DNA of 64,000 nt, from NCBI RefSeq assembly GCF_011045125.1, contig NZ_JAAKZF010000005.1, positions 1-64,000 on the forward strand, given 5' to 3'. Position 1 is the first letter of the stretch. Each line of letters begins with the position of its first letter. The DNA is from Allomesorhizobium camelthorni (GTDB taxonomy: Bacteria > Pseudomonadota > Alphaproteobacteria > Rhizobiales > Rhizobiaceae). Below the pieces are notes generated by a model that worked only from the letters and a program-made list of their open reading frames with translations, searched no databases and was not told the DNA's origin. The position numbers were made by a program, and so were the translations under genes. Of this stretch, positions 43,150-53,884 are shown piece after piece.

Positions 43150-43928
43150 CGATCAGGCTCGATGGTCTCGGAGCCTTCCACGGGGCGCGGCTCGTCCTTT
43201 CGGACGTTTCAACCCCCACTTTTCGGGGCGGCGAGGTAGTCGCCGTCATCGGGCCCAACGCAGCGGGCAAGTCGACGCTTTTCAAGCGCATCGCAGGACT
43301 TTTGAAGGGCCCGGGGCGCGTCTGCCTCGAGGGAGCGGCGAAGGGACCGGACGGCATCTGCTACATGCCGCAGGATACGGCTGCTAACGCGGTGCTGACC
43401 GTCTATGAATCGATCCTGCTTGCCCGCAAGCAAGGTTCGGCCTGGTCGGTCGGCGATGGCGAACTCGCACTCATAGACGGCATCCTGGCCGCGCTCAGCA
43501 TCTCGGATATTGCCTTTCGCAATGTCGGAGAGCTGAGCGGGGGGCAAAGGCAGGTGGTAAGTATCGCCCAGACCCTCGCCCGCGAGCCTGAAATCCTGCT
43601 GATGGACGAGCCGACGTCCGCGCTTGACTTGCACCGACAGGTCGAGGTGCTGAGCTTCATGCGCGCGCTTGCGCGCGAGCGCGGGATTGCAGTGCTGATC
43701 GCGGTTCACGACCTCAATCAGGCCCTGCGCTTCGCAGACAAATGCATCGTGATCGCCGGGGGCCGGATGATCGCCTGCGGCATGCCGGAAGAGGTTGTCA
43801 CGCCGGCGCTCTTGCGCGATGTCTATCGTGTCGAGGCGCGGATCGAGCGCTGCTCGCGGGGCATCGGTCATGTAATGGTGGATGGCGTCGCGGATGAAAC
43901 GGCAGCGACTGCGTCGATAGCAGCTTAG
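43143..43928 (+). CDS. Iron-siderophore type ABC ATP-binding protein (FecE family)
   Basis: This ATPase of 261 residues has Walker A GPNAAGKSTLFKRIAG, signature LSGGQRQVVSIAQTLA and Walker B ILLMDEPTSALDLHRQ with the switch histidine in IAVHDLNQAL. The ATG at 43143 overlaps the permease stop. A much longer open frame from 42198 is the antisense-free extension of this frame through the permease gene and is not coding. It completes the three-gene importer. Confidence 0.9.
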   Translation: MVTIRLDGLGAFHGARLVLSDVSTPTFRGGEVVAVIGPNAAGKSTLFKRIAGLLKGPGRVCLEGAAKGPDGICYMPQDTAANAVLTVYESILLARKQGSAWSVGDGELALIDGILAALSISDIAFRNVGELSGGQRQVVSIAQTLAREPEILLMDEPTSALDLHRQVEVLSFMRALARERGIAVLIAVHDLNQALRFADKCIVIAGGRMIACGMPEEVVTPALLRDVYRVEARIERCSRGIGHVMVDGVADETAATASIAA

Positions 43929-44013
43929 CCGTCAAAGGCCTTCCACGAATGGGATGCCGCGCTGACGGTACTTTTCTGAGGTCAGCGTGACCGCCGCAGC
44001 TTGCCGATGCCGG

Positions 44014-46077
<2,064 letters not shown>

Positions 46078-46336
46078 GGAAGAATCAATCTTGGAAAATG
46101 ACTTCTTTTGAATAGCGAATTTCTTTCGGGGACGCAGCGTCGGGCCAGCCTTCTTGCAAACCATGCGCTACGCCCACTCTGGCCTGGTCGCTTCTGCTGA
46201 AGCGCTTTGAAAGCTATTGCTCCGATAACAGCTATCGGCGTTTCCTCGCACGCATCAGACTTGGTGCGCTTGCATGCCCACCTTTCCTATGAAAGCGAGC
46301 GGCACGCGCCGGACTCGGCCGCGGAAAACAAATAGT

Positions 46337-46350
46337 ATTGACTAATCAAT
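46337..46350. promoter_or_regulatory. Candidate ArsR-family operator
   Basis: ATTGA-CTAA-TCAAT is a perfect inverted repeat 25 bases upstream of the ArsR-type gene start. AT-rich palindromes of this size are normal operators for autoregulated ArsR/SmtB repressors. It is the only AT-rich palindrome in the 46165-46374 gap. Confidence 0.5.
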
Positions 46351-46374
46351 CAGTGTCTGCTAATGATTTTTGCT

Positions 46375-46704
46375 ATGAACGAAGCCGCCCCCATCAACGC
46401 TGTCATGCGCGCGCTTGCCGACCCCACCCGGCGCGCCGTGTTCGAGCGGGTCGTCAGCTCCGACGAGATAACAGTGGTCGAGCTGACGCGGGGGAGCGGC
46501 GTGACGCAGGGCGCTATCTCCCAGCACCTCAAGTCATTGAAGCAGGCCGGCCTTGTCACCGAACGCCCCGAGGGCCGGAACGTCTATTATCGCGCCCAGC
46601 CCGAGGGCCTCGAGCCGCTGGTCGACTGGATGAGCCACTACGGCGTCTTCTGGCGCGAACGCTTTGCAAATCTCAGAACATTGCTGAAGGAGATCGATCC
46701 ATGA
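46375..46704 (+). CDS. ArsR/SmtB-family transcriptional repressor
   Basis: This protein of about 109 residues is a single winged helix: MRALADPTRRAVFERVVSS, recognition region GVTQGAISQHLKSLKQAGLV, and wing RPEGRNVYYRAQPEGL. The metal-binding ELCVCDL motif is absent, as usual for the ArsR branch that is paired with SRPBCC proteins. It overlaps the next gene by four bases, so both are one unit. The start at 46375 is chosen over 46363 on length; no Shine-Dalgarno sequence is evident for either. Confidence 0.88.
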   Translation: MNEAAPINAVMRALADPTRRAVFERVVSSDEITVVELTRGSGVTQGAISQHLKSLKQAGLVTERPEGRNVYYRAQPEGLEPLVDWMSHYGVFWRERFANLRTLLKEIDP

Positions 46705-47165
46705 ACGACGCCGCTTTGAAACCCCGTACGCAGGACATCGTGGTCGAAGAGGTCTTTCCGCATGCGCCGGAGACGATCTGGAAGGTGCTGACGACCGGCG
46801 AACTGATCGGCCGCTGGCTGATGGCGCCGACCGGCTTCGAGCCCAGGGAAGGCAAGCACTTCACCTTCCAGACCACGCCGGCGGGCGAATGGGACGGCGC
46901 CATCCACTGCCAGGTGCTGGAGGTGAGGCCCAACGAGCGCCTCGCCTTTGCCTGGAAAGGCGGGCACGAGGTAAACACCGGGTACGGCTCGCGGCTGGAC
47001 ACGGTCGTCTCGTGGACCCTGTCCAGGGTTGAGGGCGGCACGCGCCTTCGCCTTGTCCATTCCGGCTTCGTCCTGCCGAAGAACGATTCCGCGTTCAAAA
47101 CCATGAGCGAAGGCTGGAAGAAGGTTGTCCAGAACATCGGCGCCATCGTTGGCGAGAAGGGCTGA
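46701..47165 (+). CDS. SRPBCC/AHSA1-domain protein
   Basis: This 154-residue protein has the START-like AHSA1 fold: EEVFPHAPETIWKVLTTGEL at the start, the central HCQVLEVRPNERLAFAWKGG, and the C-terminal helix MSEGWKKVVQNIGAIVG. Such proteins bind hydrophobic ligands; paired with an ArsR-type repressor they are usually the repressor's only target. GAAGGAG lies nine bases before the ATG. The ligand is unknown. Confidence 0.88.
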   Translation: MNDAALKPRTQDIVVEEVFPHAPETIWKVLTTGELIGRWLMAPTGFEPREGKHFTFQTTPAGEWDGAIHCQVLEVRPNERLAFAWKGGHEVNTGYGSRLDTVVSWTLSRVEGGTRLRLVHSGFVLPKNDSAFKTMSEGWKKVVQNIGAIVGEKG

Positions 47166-47210
47166 CACGATAGAGATCGCCGTCGCCAGCAACCCTTACA
47201 GGAGAAAGAC

Positions 47211-47622
47211 ATGAGCGAGGCCTATACCGGCGGATGCGCCTGCGGAGCGATCCGCTATGAAATCTCTGGCGAACCGTTGGCGATGGTCGACTGCCAGTGT
47301 CGCCAATGCCAGCGTCAAACCGGCGCCGGCCACGGATCGTACCTGACCTTTTCTGGCGCTGTGCAGAAGATCGAGGGCGGCGAAGACCTGGGAAGTGGTT
47401 GGTGATGGCGGAACCGTCAAAAGTTGCGCCTTCTGCGCCACATGCGGGTCACCGGTGTATATTACATTTCCGGCCGCGCCCGGTGTCATCGCTGTGCGTG
47501 CTGGCAGTCTCGATGATCCGAGCCGATACGAGCCGCAATTCGTTACCTGGCACGCTGCCGCTCACGTCTGGGACAACCTCGATCCAGCCCTGCCGAAATT
47601 CGACAAGATGCCGCCGACGTGA
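47211..47622 (+). pseudogene. GFA-family (glutathione-dependent formaldehyde-activating-like) protein, frameshifted
   Basis: The first frame (47211-47405) encodes GGCACGAIRYEISGEP and DCQCRQCQRQTGAG, the zinc-cysteine motifs of the GFA/CENP-V fold. It then ends prematurely after GGEDLGSGW. The next frame continues the family exactly: AKTWEVVGDGGTVKS, CAFCATCGSPVYI and the C-terminal FVTWHAAAHVWDNLDPALP. The shift lies near 47380 in a GGGCGGCG run, where one extra base would explain it. Either a recent inactivation or a sequencing error in a GC-rich run; an intact gene would give about 136 residues. Confidence 0.8.
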
Positions 47623-47794
47623 AATGCGGCCTGATTTGGTCTGGCATGTGTGACCGACCGGGCAAGGCTTTGCCTTGGTCCATCGCAAGGGTGTTGTCGG
47701 AAGGCAGGCGAACGCTTTACAAAGCCGTCGGCGACTTCGGCTCGAAAGGGTTGGAGCGCCTTCGCAGAGCATTGCCGGCAGCACAGGAATCACC

Positions 47795-48952
47795 ATGACC
47801 GATTTTCGAAGCCCACCCCCCGGCGGGGCCTATCTCGGACGCGCAATGGCCGACGGCTGGCCGCATCCGGCGGTGGTTACGGTGCGGGACGGAGAGGTGC
47901 TGGACATCACCTCGGCCATTGCGCCGACGGCGCGCGACATCTGCGAAATGGACGATCCGGCGGGCTTCGTAAGGGCTGCTCCCGGCAGAAGCGTCGGCAA
48001 TCTCGGCGATATCCTCCGCAACGGCTTTCCGGAAAACCGCGATCCGGCTCTGCCCTGGCTGCTGTCGCCGGTCGACCTGCAGGCGATCAAGGCTTCCGGC
48101 GTCACCTTCGTCGTCAGCCTGCTGGAACGCGTGATCGAGGAACAGGCGCGCGGCAATCCGGAAAAGGCCGATGCGATCCGCCGCGATATCGCCAGCCTGA
48201 TCGGAGACGACCTCTCCCGGTTGAAGCCCGGATCGGCGGAAGCGCTGGAGTGCAAGAAAAAGCTGGTCGAGCGTGGCGTCTGGTCGCAATATCTGGAGGT
48301 CGGCATCGGTCCCGACGCCGAAATCTTCACCAAGTGCCAACCCATGGCGTCGGTCGGATTTGGCGCCGATATCGGACTGCATCCAATCTCGACCTGGAAC
48401 AATCCGGAGCCGGAGATCGCCGTCATTGCCTCCAGCACGGGCAGGATCGTCGGGGCGACGCTCGGCAATGATGTCAATCTGCGCGATGTCGAGGGCCGCT
48501 CGGCACTGCTGCTCGGCAAGGCCAAGGACAACAACGCCTCCGCCGCGCTCGGGCCGTTCATCCGCCTCTTCGACGGCACATTCTCGATCGAGGATGTGAA
48601 GCAGGCGCGTGTCGCGCTCAGCGTCGAGGGTGAGGACGGCTTCTCGCTCGAAGGGGCGAGTTCGATGGCCGAGATCAGCCGCTCCCCCGAGGAACTGGTT
48701 GCCGCCGCGATGGGGCCGCACCACCAATATCCCGACGGGATCGCGCTTTATCTTGGCACGATGTTCGTGCCTTCGAAGGATCGCGGCGAAGCGGGCAAGG
48801 GCTTTACGCACAAAGTGGGCGACATCGTCACCATCAGCTCCGAAAAGCTGGGAGCGCTGATCAATCGCGTGAAGCTTTCGCCCGACTGCCCGCCATGGGT
48901 TTACGGCGCGAGCCATCTCATGCGCGATCTCGCCAGGGCAAATCTCCTCTGA
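47795..48952 (+). CDS. Fumarylacetoacetate hydrolase-family protein
   Basis: This 385-residue protein of the FAH fold catalyses C-C hydrolysis, decarboxylation or dehydration of a keto or sugar acid. The C-terminal domain carries GFGADIGLHPISTWNNPEPE, with acidic metal ligands, ATLGNDVNLRDVEGRSALLLGKAK and the FTHKVGDIVTISSEKLG segment. It belongs to the longer FAH branch annotated near fumarylacetoacetase or 2-keto-3-deoxy-sugar-acid dehydratases. AGGAA lies eight bases before the ATG at 47795; an upstream in-frame start at 47675 has no support. It seems to stand alone. Confidence 0.87.
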   Translation: MTDFRSPPPGGAYLGRAMADGWPHPAVVTVRDGEVLDITSAIAPTARDICEMDDPAGFVRAAPGRSVGNLGDILRNGFPENRDPALPWLLSPVDLQAIKASGVTFVVSLLERVIEEQARGNPEKADAIRRDIASLIGDDLSRLKPGSAEALECKKKLVERGVWSQYLEVGIGPDAEIFTKCQPMASVGFGADIGLHPISTWNNPEPEIAVIASSTGRIVGATLGNDVNLRDVEGRSALLLGKAKDNNASAALGPFIRLFDGTFSIEDVKQARVALSVEGEDGFSLEGASSMAEISRSPEELVAAAMGPHHQYPDGIALYLGTMFVPSKDRGEAGKGFTHKVGDIVTISSEKLGALINRVKLSPDCPPWVYGASHLMRDLARANLL

Positions 48953-49152
48953 AGGCACGCGCTGCGTCGGGGCAGGCAGGTAGTCTGACCGGCCCCGGCG
49001 GCTGTCTCGCCGCGCGAATCGCGGATGGGCTGAAATGTCAGGAGAGGCATTTCGGAAGCTGACCAGCCATTGCAAAGCTGTTATATGCCTCGGCTCGCCG
49101 CCGCAGCCCCAGCGTGTGTGAACAGCCTTTTGCAATTGCCGGATCGATCGCC

Positions 49153-50163
49153 ATGAACGATTTTTCTCCTGCAAGAAACCCGATCGCCCTCGCCGAGATC
49201 GCGCCCGCCATTTCCGCGCGCGGGCTGGTGAAGACTTTCGGCGAGGTGCGCGCTGTCGATGGCATAGATCTCGATGTGCCGCGCGGCATGATCTTCGCGA
49301 TCCTGGGCCCGAACGGCGCCGGCAAGACCACCCTGATGCGGATGCTTGCGACCCTTTCCCGCCCGGACGCCGGCTCGGCCACCGTCATGGGCCACGATAT
49401 CGTGCAGGCCCCGCATGAGGTCCGCGCCGCTATCGCCATGACCGGGCAGTTCGCATCGCTCGATGAGGATCTGACCGGCCGCGAAAACCTTGTCCTGCTC
49501 GCTCGGCTATGGGGCTTTCGCGGCCGCGCCGCGAAGAGCCGCGCCAATGATCTGCTCGCTGCCTTCGGCCTGTCCGAAGCGGCGACGAGGCAGGTGAAGG
49601 ATTATTCTGGCGGCATGCGGCGCAGGCTCGACATCGCTGCGTCGCTGATCATTACGCCGGGCGTCCTGTTCCTGGACGAACCCACCACCGGCCTCGATCC
49701 GAACGCCCGCAAGGACGTTTGGGGCATGATCCGCGGGCTCGCGGACTCCGGCGTCACAATCCTGCTTACGACACAATATCTCGAAGAGGCCGACCAGCTG
49801 GCGGCGCGTATCGCCGTCATCGATCATGGTCGGAAGATCGCCGAAGGCACCAGCCGCGAGTTGAAGGCGGCCACCGGTTCCGGCTTCCTCCATGTCGCCA
49901 TCGCCGATCCGGCGCGGCTCGACGAGGCGGCGGGCATACTGGAGCGGCGGCTGCAACATCCTGTCCAGCGCAGCACCGAGGGCGCGCAACTCTCGGTCAT
50001 GGCCGGCGCCGCGAAAGCGGCCAATGAAGCGCTTGCCGAACTGGTCGCCAGCGGCATCGATCTGTCCGATTTCTCCATGGGCCAGCCGAGCCTCGACGAG
50101 GTCTTCTTCGCCCTGACCGGCCAGCCAGGTTCGGCCGACAGCCACGAGGACGCCAGGATATGA
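49153..50163 (+). CDS. Daunorubicin-resistance type ABC exporter ATP-binding protein (DrrA family)
   Basis: The protein has 336 residues: an ABC ATPase with the DrrA C-terminal domain. Walker A is GPNGAGKTTLMRMLATL, signature DYSGGMRRRLDIAASL, Walker B VLFLDEPTTGLDPNAR, and DIVQAPHEVRAAI is typical of the DrrA branch. The last 90 residues (after LKAATGSGFLHVAI) form the extra domain. It overlaps the permease gene by four bases. The pair would export a lipophilic drug, lipid or polysaccharide. Confidence 0.9.
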   Translation: MNDFSPARNPIALAEIAPAISARGLVKTFGEVRAVDGIDLDVPRGMIFAILGPNGAGKTTLMRMLATLSRPDAGSATVMGHDIVQAPHEVRAAIAMTGQFASLDEDLTGRENLVLLARLWGFRGRAAKSRANDLLAAFGLSEAATRQVKDYSGGMRRRLDIAASLIITPGVLFLDEPTTGLDPNARKDVWGMIRGLADSGVTILLTTQYLEEADQLAARIAVIDHGRKIAEGTSRELKAATGSGFLHVAIADPARLDEAAGILERRLQHPVQRSTEGAQLSVMAGAAKAANEALAELVASGIDLSDFSMGQPSLDEVFFALTGQPGSADSHEDARI

Positions 50164-50966
50164 GCGACGCTACTTCTCTGGGACGGCTGCCCAAGGTTGC
50201 CCGTCCTGCCAGCCCATCGGCCCTTTCCAACGCGCTGGTCTTCGGCTGGCGCGCGGTGCTGAAATTCAAGCACGTACCCGAGCAGCTCTTCGATCTGGTG
50301 ATGACGCCGATCATGTTCACGCTGCTCTTCACCTTTGTCTTCGGCGGCGCGCTTGCGGGCTCGCCCGCCGAGTATTTGCAGTTCTTCCTGCCGGGTATCC
50401 TGGTCCAGACCGTTGTGTTCAACGCCGTCTATTCGGGCATGGGATTGTCGACCGACCTGGGCAAAGGCTTGTTCGACCGCTTCCGCTCGCTGCCGATCTG
50501 GTCGCTTTCTCCGTTCGCAGGCCTGATGGTGGGCGACATCCTGCGCCATCTGATCGCCGCCTCGATCATTCTCACCATCGGCCTCATTCTGGGCTACAGG
50601 CCCGAGGCAGGCTTTTTCGGCGTTCTCGCCGCCTTCGCACTTCTCATCGCCATCGGCTTCGGCGTCGGCTGGATATTCATCGTGCTCGGCCTCCTGATCC
50701 GCACGCCGATGACGGTGATGACCATCGGCTTCACCTTCATCTTTCCACTGGTCTTCGCCTCCAACATCATGGTCGATCCGGCAACCATGCCCGACTGGCT
50801 GCGCGCCTTTGTCGACGTCAATCCGGTGTCGCTGATGACCACGGCGCTTCGCGGCTTGATGGGCGGCGGGGCGACATTGGGCCAGGTTGCGCTGGCGCTG
50901 ATCGCGCCGGTGGCGCTGACCGCTATTCTCGCGCCAACGACGCTGTGGCTGTACCTCAGAAGGTGA
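50160..50966 (+). CDS. ABC-2 type permease (DrrB family)
   Basis: This inner-membrane permease of 268 residues has six hydrophobic helices and the ABC-2 signature. It begins with SNALVFGWRAVLKFKHVPEQ and contains GKGLFDRFRSLPIWSLSPF and the terminal NPVSLMTTALRGLMGGG motif, all characteristic of DrrB. It is translationally coupled to the ATPase gene. A 9-base inverted repeat, AGTTGGGCG/CGCCCAACT (50969-50977 and 51060-51068), lies after it. Confidence 0.9.
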   Translation: MSDATSLGRLPKVARPASPSALSNALVFGWRAVLKFKHVPEQLFDLVMTPIMFTLLFTFVFGGALAGSPAEYLQFFLPGILVQTVVFNAVYSGMGLSTDLGKGLFDRFRSLPIWSLSPFAGLMVGDILRHLIAASIILTIGLILGYRPEAGFFGVLAAFALLIAIGFGVGWIFIVLGLLIRTPMTVMTIGFTFIFPLVFASNIMVDPATMPDWLRAFVDVNPVSLMTTALRGLMGGGATLGQVALALIAPVALTAILAPTTLWLYLRR

Positions 50967-51134
50967 GAAGTTGGGCGGCTGTCCTGACCAGGTGAGGTTG
51001 AGCCCTGCCGGCGGCCTATCGCATTCGACTGTCCACCGATCACAGAGCTGCCGTCTCGTCGCCCAACTCGGAACCAATTTCCGTGCGGTTGATTGGACAT
51101 AGGACGGGACTGCGGCAACGGAGAAATTTCGACG

Positions 51135-53144
51135 ATGAAACGCCAACCAAGGATTCTGGCGGGAACGGCGCTCGGGCTGTTGATGGCCTGCGGATCGGCC
51201 GCCGCCATGCCTCTGCATGCCGGCAGCCCGCAAAACGGGCCGATTGCCGGTCACAACACCGCTCCGTTGATTCTCGCGCAAGGCGAAGGAAGCCGGGGCG
51301 CCGAGGTTCTCAAGAAAAGACGGGCCGAGCGCGCCGAGAAAAAAGCCCGGGAGGGCTCGGAGGAAGCCGGGCGCGAGGCTGAGAAAAAGGGCGAGCAGGC
51401 CGAGAGGCGCCGCGAGAAGGTCGAATCCGACGCTGCGAGGAAGCGTGAGGCTGAGGCCGGCGCCGCCAAGAAACGTCAGGCCGAGGCAGCCGCCGACAGG
51501 AAGCGTCGAGCGTCCGAGGAAGCGGCTCGCCAGGCCGGGAAAAAACAGGAGCAGGCCGAGAGGCGCCGCGAGAAGGCCGAGTCGGACGCCGCGAGAAAGC
51601 GTGAGGCCGAGGCCGGCGCCGCCAAGAAGCGCCAGGCCGAAGCTGCTGCCGAGCGAAAGCGTCAAGCGTCCGAGGAAGCGGCTCGCCAGGCCGGGAAAAA
51701 GCAGGAGCAGGCCGAGAAGCGTCGCGAGAAAGCCGAATCCGACGCCGCGAGGAAGCGTGAGGCCGAGGCCGGCGCCGCCAAGAAACGCCAGGCCGAGGCA
51801 GCCGCCGACAGGAAGCGTCGGGCCGAGAGCGATGCGGCCGAGGAAGCAGCTCGCCGCAGGCAGGCTGAATCCAAAGAGGCTCCGCAGCGTGAGCGCCGTG
51901 CGCGCCGCGACCGCGAAATCATCGTCGAGGAGCCTCAGGGCGAAGAGGAGCCGCAGCGCGTCAGGCGCGCCCGCGAGGCGGAAGAGAGGCGTATTCGCGA
52001 ACGCCAGGCGCGGGAGCAGGATGACGATCGCGACGAGATCACGGAATCTGACGGCGAAATTCAGGAACGCCGCGCCCAAAGGCGGCTTTTCGACAGCGCC
52101 AAAGAGCGGCGGAAAGCACGCCGCGACCGCGATGTGGAAGTCGACGAGGCCGAGATCCGGCCATTGCCGAGAGACGACCGCGATGCCCAGCGGGAAACGA
52201 TCGCCCGCGAGGTGAGGCCCTTCATCGATGAGGACGGAGTCCGCGTCGAACGCCGCGAGCGCCGCCGCGAACGGCGGCCCGAAGGCGCCGAGATCCTGCG
52301 CGAGATGGGCGACCGCCTCATCCTGCAGTTCGGCGACCAGATTCTCGTCGAAAGCGACGACCGCCGGCGGCTGTCTCGCGGCGCGAGCGAGGTCTACACC
52401 GAGGAGCTGCGCAACGGCCGCACCCGCGAGACGATCATCCGCCCCAACGGCACGCGCATCGTCACCATCCGCAACGTCTATGGCGACGTTATCCGCCGCT
52501 CCCGCTTCACGCCGGACGGCTACGAGCAAGTGCTGTCCTATGTCGACGAGTCCGACTATGACCGCCTGCGCGATTGGCGCGATCCGGGGCTCGATCTGCC
52601 TCCGATCAGGATCGACATCCCCGAAGAAGAGTACATTCTCGACGCCTCCGACGGCTACGGCGCCGACGACTATTACGCATTCCTCGACCAGCCGCCGGTC
52701 GAGCAGGTCCAGCGGCTCTATTCGGTGGACGAGGTGAAGCGCTCGGCGCGGGTGCGTGATATCACCCGCCGGGTCGATCTCGACACGATCACCTTCGAGT
52801 TCGGCTCGGCTTCCATCGCGGAGTCCGAGATCGAGCGGCTCGAGAGCCTCGCCAATGCGATGGACCGCATGCTCAAGGAAAACCCGGCCGAGATGTTCCT
52901 GATCGAGGGCCATACCGACGCGGTCGGCTCGAACATCGCCAATCTGGCGTTGTCGGACCGCCGCGCCGAGGCGGTCGCGCTGGCGTTGACGGATGTTTTC
53001 GGCCTGCCGCCGGAAAACCTGACAACGCAAGGTTATGGCGAGGAGTATCTGAAGATCGATACGGACGAGCCCGAGCGGGAGAACCGCCGCGTCGCCGTCC
53101 GCCGGATCACGCCGCTGGTCGCCCCGGTGGCGAGCGCGGATTGA
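51135..53144 (+). CDS. OmpA-family envelope protein with long charged repeat region
   Basis: This 669-residue protein opens with an N-terminal export signal (MKRQPRILAGTALGLLMACG, which may be a lipobox LMAC or a Sec cleavage after GSAAA). Residues about 50-330 are an almost uninterrupted run of Lys/Arg/Glu/Ala, predicted as a long coiled coil or single alpha helix and containing a 52-residue tandem repeat. The C-terminal 110 residues are an OmpA peptidoglycan-binding domain (ITFEFGSASIAESEIERLES, IEGHTDAVGS, LALSDRRAEAVA, ENRRVAVRRI). It probably spans the periplasm from membrane to peptidoglycan. Frame use and codon periodicity favour this strand over the long antisense frame. Confidence 0.88.
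   Translation: MKRQPRILAGTALGLLMACGSAAAMPLHAGSPQNGPIAGHNTAPLILAQGEGSRGAEVLKKRRAERAEKKAREGSEEAGREAEKKGEQAERRREKVESDAARKREAEAGAAKKRQAEAAADRKRRASEEAARQAGKKQEQAERRREKAESDAARKREAEAGAAKKRQAEAAAERKRQASEEAARQAGKKQEQAEKRREKAESDAARKREAEAGAAKKRQAEAAADRKRRAESDAAEEAARRRQAESKEAPQRERRARRDREIIVEEPQGEEEPQRVRRAREAEERRIRERQAREQDDDRDEITESDGEIQERRAQRRLFDSAKERRKARRDRDVEVDEAEIRPLPRDDRDAQRETIAREVRPFIDEDGVRVERRERRRERRPEGAEILREMGDRLILQFGDQILVESDDRRRLSRGASEVYTEELRNGRTRETIIRPNGTRIVTIRNVYGDVIRRSRFTPDGYEQVLSYVDESDYDRLRDWRDPGLDLPPIRIDIPEEEYILDASDGYGADDYYAFLDQPPVEQVQRLYSVDEVKRSARVRDITRRVDLDTITFEFGSASIAESEIERLESLANAMDRMLKENPAEMFLIEGHTDAVGSNIANLALSDRRAEAVALALTDVFGLPPENLTTQGYGEEYLKIDTDEPERENRRVAVRRITPLVAPVASAD
51393..51830 (+). 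repeat. 156-bp in-frame tandem repeat inside the OmpA-like gene
   Basis: Three units begin with the codons for EQAE(R/K)RREK at 51393, 51549 and 51705, exactly 156 bases (52 codons) apart. The first two are complete; the third breaks off after RKRRAES. Each contains SDAARKREAEAGAAKKRQAE. The near-identity at DNA level indicates recent expansion, so the copy number may differ between strains. Confidence 0.9.
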
Positions 53145-53280
53145 CGCAGCCGCCGCGGCTGCGCCTTCGTTACTCCTTGAGGCGAGGGGTCGCCGCGTAG
53201 TGCGGATCGAGCATCTGTCTGGTTTGGCGCAAGCTTCTCCTTTGCCACGCTGCGTTTCCGCCCTGGCTATTGTGAGAGCC

Positions 53281-53312
53281 CTTCGACCCTTCGACAAGCT
53301 CAGGGTGAGGGT
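53281..53312. repeat. Short dispersed intergenic repeat
   Basis: CTTCGACCCTTCGACAAGCT followed by CAGGGTGAGGG matches a short repeat I recall from many proteobacterial intergenic regions. Part of it can pair (AGCT core, CCCT/AGGG). Recognition is from memory and copy number here is one. Confidence 0.4.
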
Positions 53313-53825
53313 AGTCGGGAAGCGGGGCGCTTGGCCGAGCCTTCCGAAACTAAAATACGTGGCACGACTTTCGCGCCCCGCCGGCGATTTCTGTCCCCGC
53401 CCGTTCCGCTGCGCAGGGCCGGCTATGACGCCGCTTCAGCCCTTGCGGGCTTGGCGCCATCGCGGCGATGGCTTTTCACCACCGCCTTCGCCGGTCCCGC
53501 CTGTGTGCTCCTCCAGCACGCCGGGACCGTAGTGTCCCGAGGGGAACCATTGGACGGAGCCTCTCCGGCCCCATGGCTTCGTCGGCCATAGAGCGGAAGC
53601 GCCGATCCTTCCCCGCTTTCGAACGACTCCGGAGCGTTCCCGGCAGGAAGGACGGCTGCAATTATGCGGGAGAGGCCAACGGTGAGGCACAAATTTTCTG
53701 CATTTTTCTTGCCTGACATTGAAAAGAAAGCGTTATTTTCGCTGCGGCTGGGTGGTTTATCCCCGGAGAGGGGGCGGTTGCCTCCCTTCCACGATGAATC
53801 TGCGCGAGCATCGTAGCTTGAGTAT

Positions 53826-53840
53826 GTTCATGTTTTGTTC
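53826..53840. promoter_or_regulatory. LexA (SOS) box
   Basis: GTTC-ATGTTTT-GTTC is an exact match to the alphaproteobacterial LexA operator GTTC-N7-GTTC. It lies 45 bases before the thpR start codon, within the AT-rich promoter stretch, so it should place that gene under SOS control. Confidence 0.7.
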
Positions 53841-53884
53841 TAAAATGCGACATGCAGACGCAGAACTAAATCGGGAGCATCCCT

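Larger units (their letters stand above)
53145..53884. other. Long intergenic region before thpR
   Basis: About 740 bases without a credible gene. It contains a CTTCGACAAGCTCAGGGTGA string (part of 53281-53312) that I recognise as a widespread intergenic repeat in proteobacteria. It also contains a GC-rich block around 53390-53640 whose six frames resemble spurious proteins only, and an AT-richer promoter part from about 53690 with a LexA box at 53826. No tRNA or known RNA family was recognised. Confidence 0.45.

Noticed and set aside
47717-49174. 485-codon minus-strand open frame
   Set aside because: Antisense of the fumarylacetoacetase-family gene, low-complexity composition with no motif.
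51393-51830. Regularly spaced repeats considered as a CRISPR array
   Set aside because: Units are 156 bases, contiguous, in frame and code for a charged helix; there are no unique spacers or cas genes.
49824-53297. A 1157-codon open frame on the minus strand covering DrrAB and the OmpA-like gene
   Set aside because: It is antisense to three genes with clear family motifs, resembles no family, and its length is explained by GC-rich codon bias and the charged repeat.
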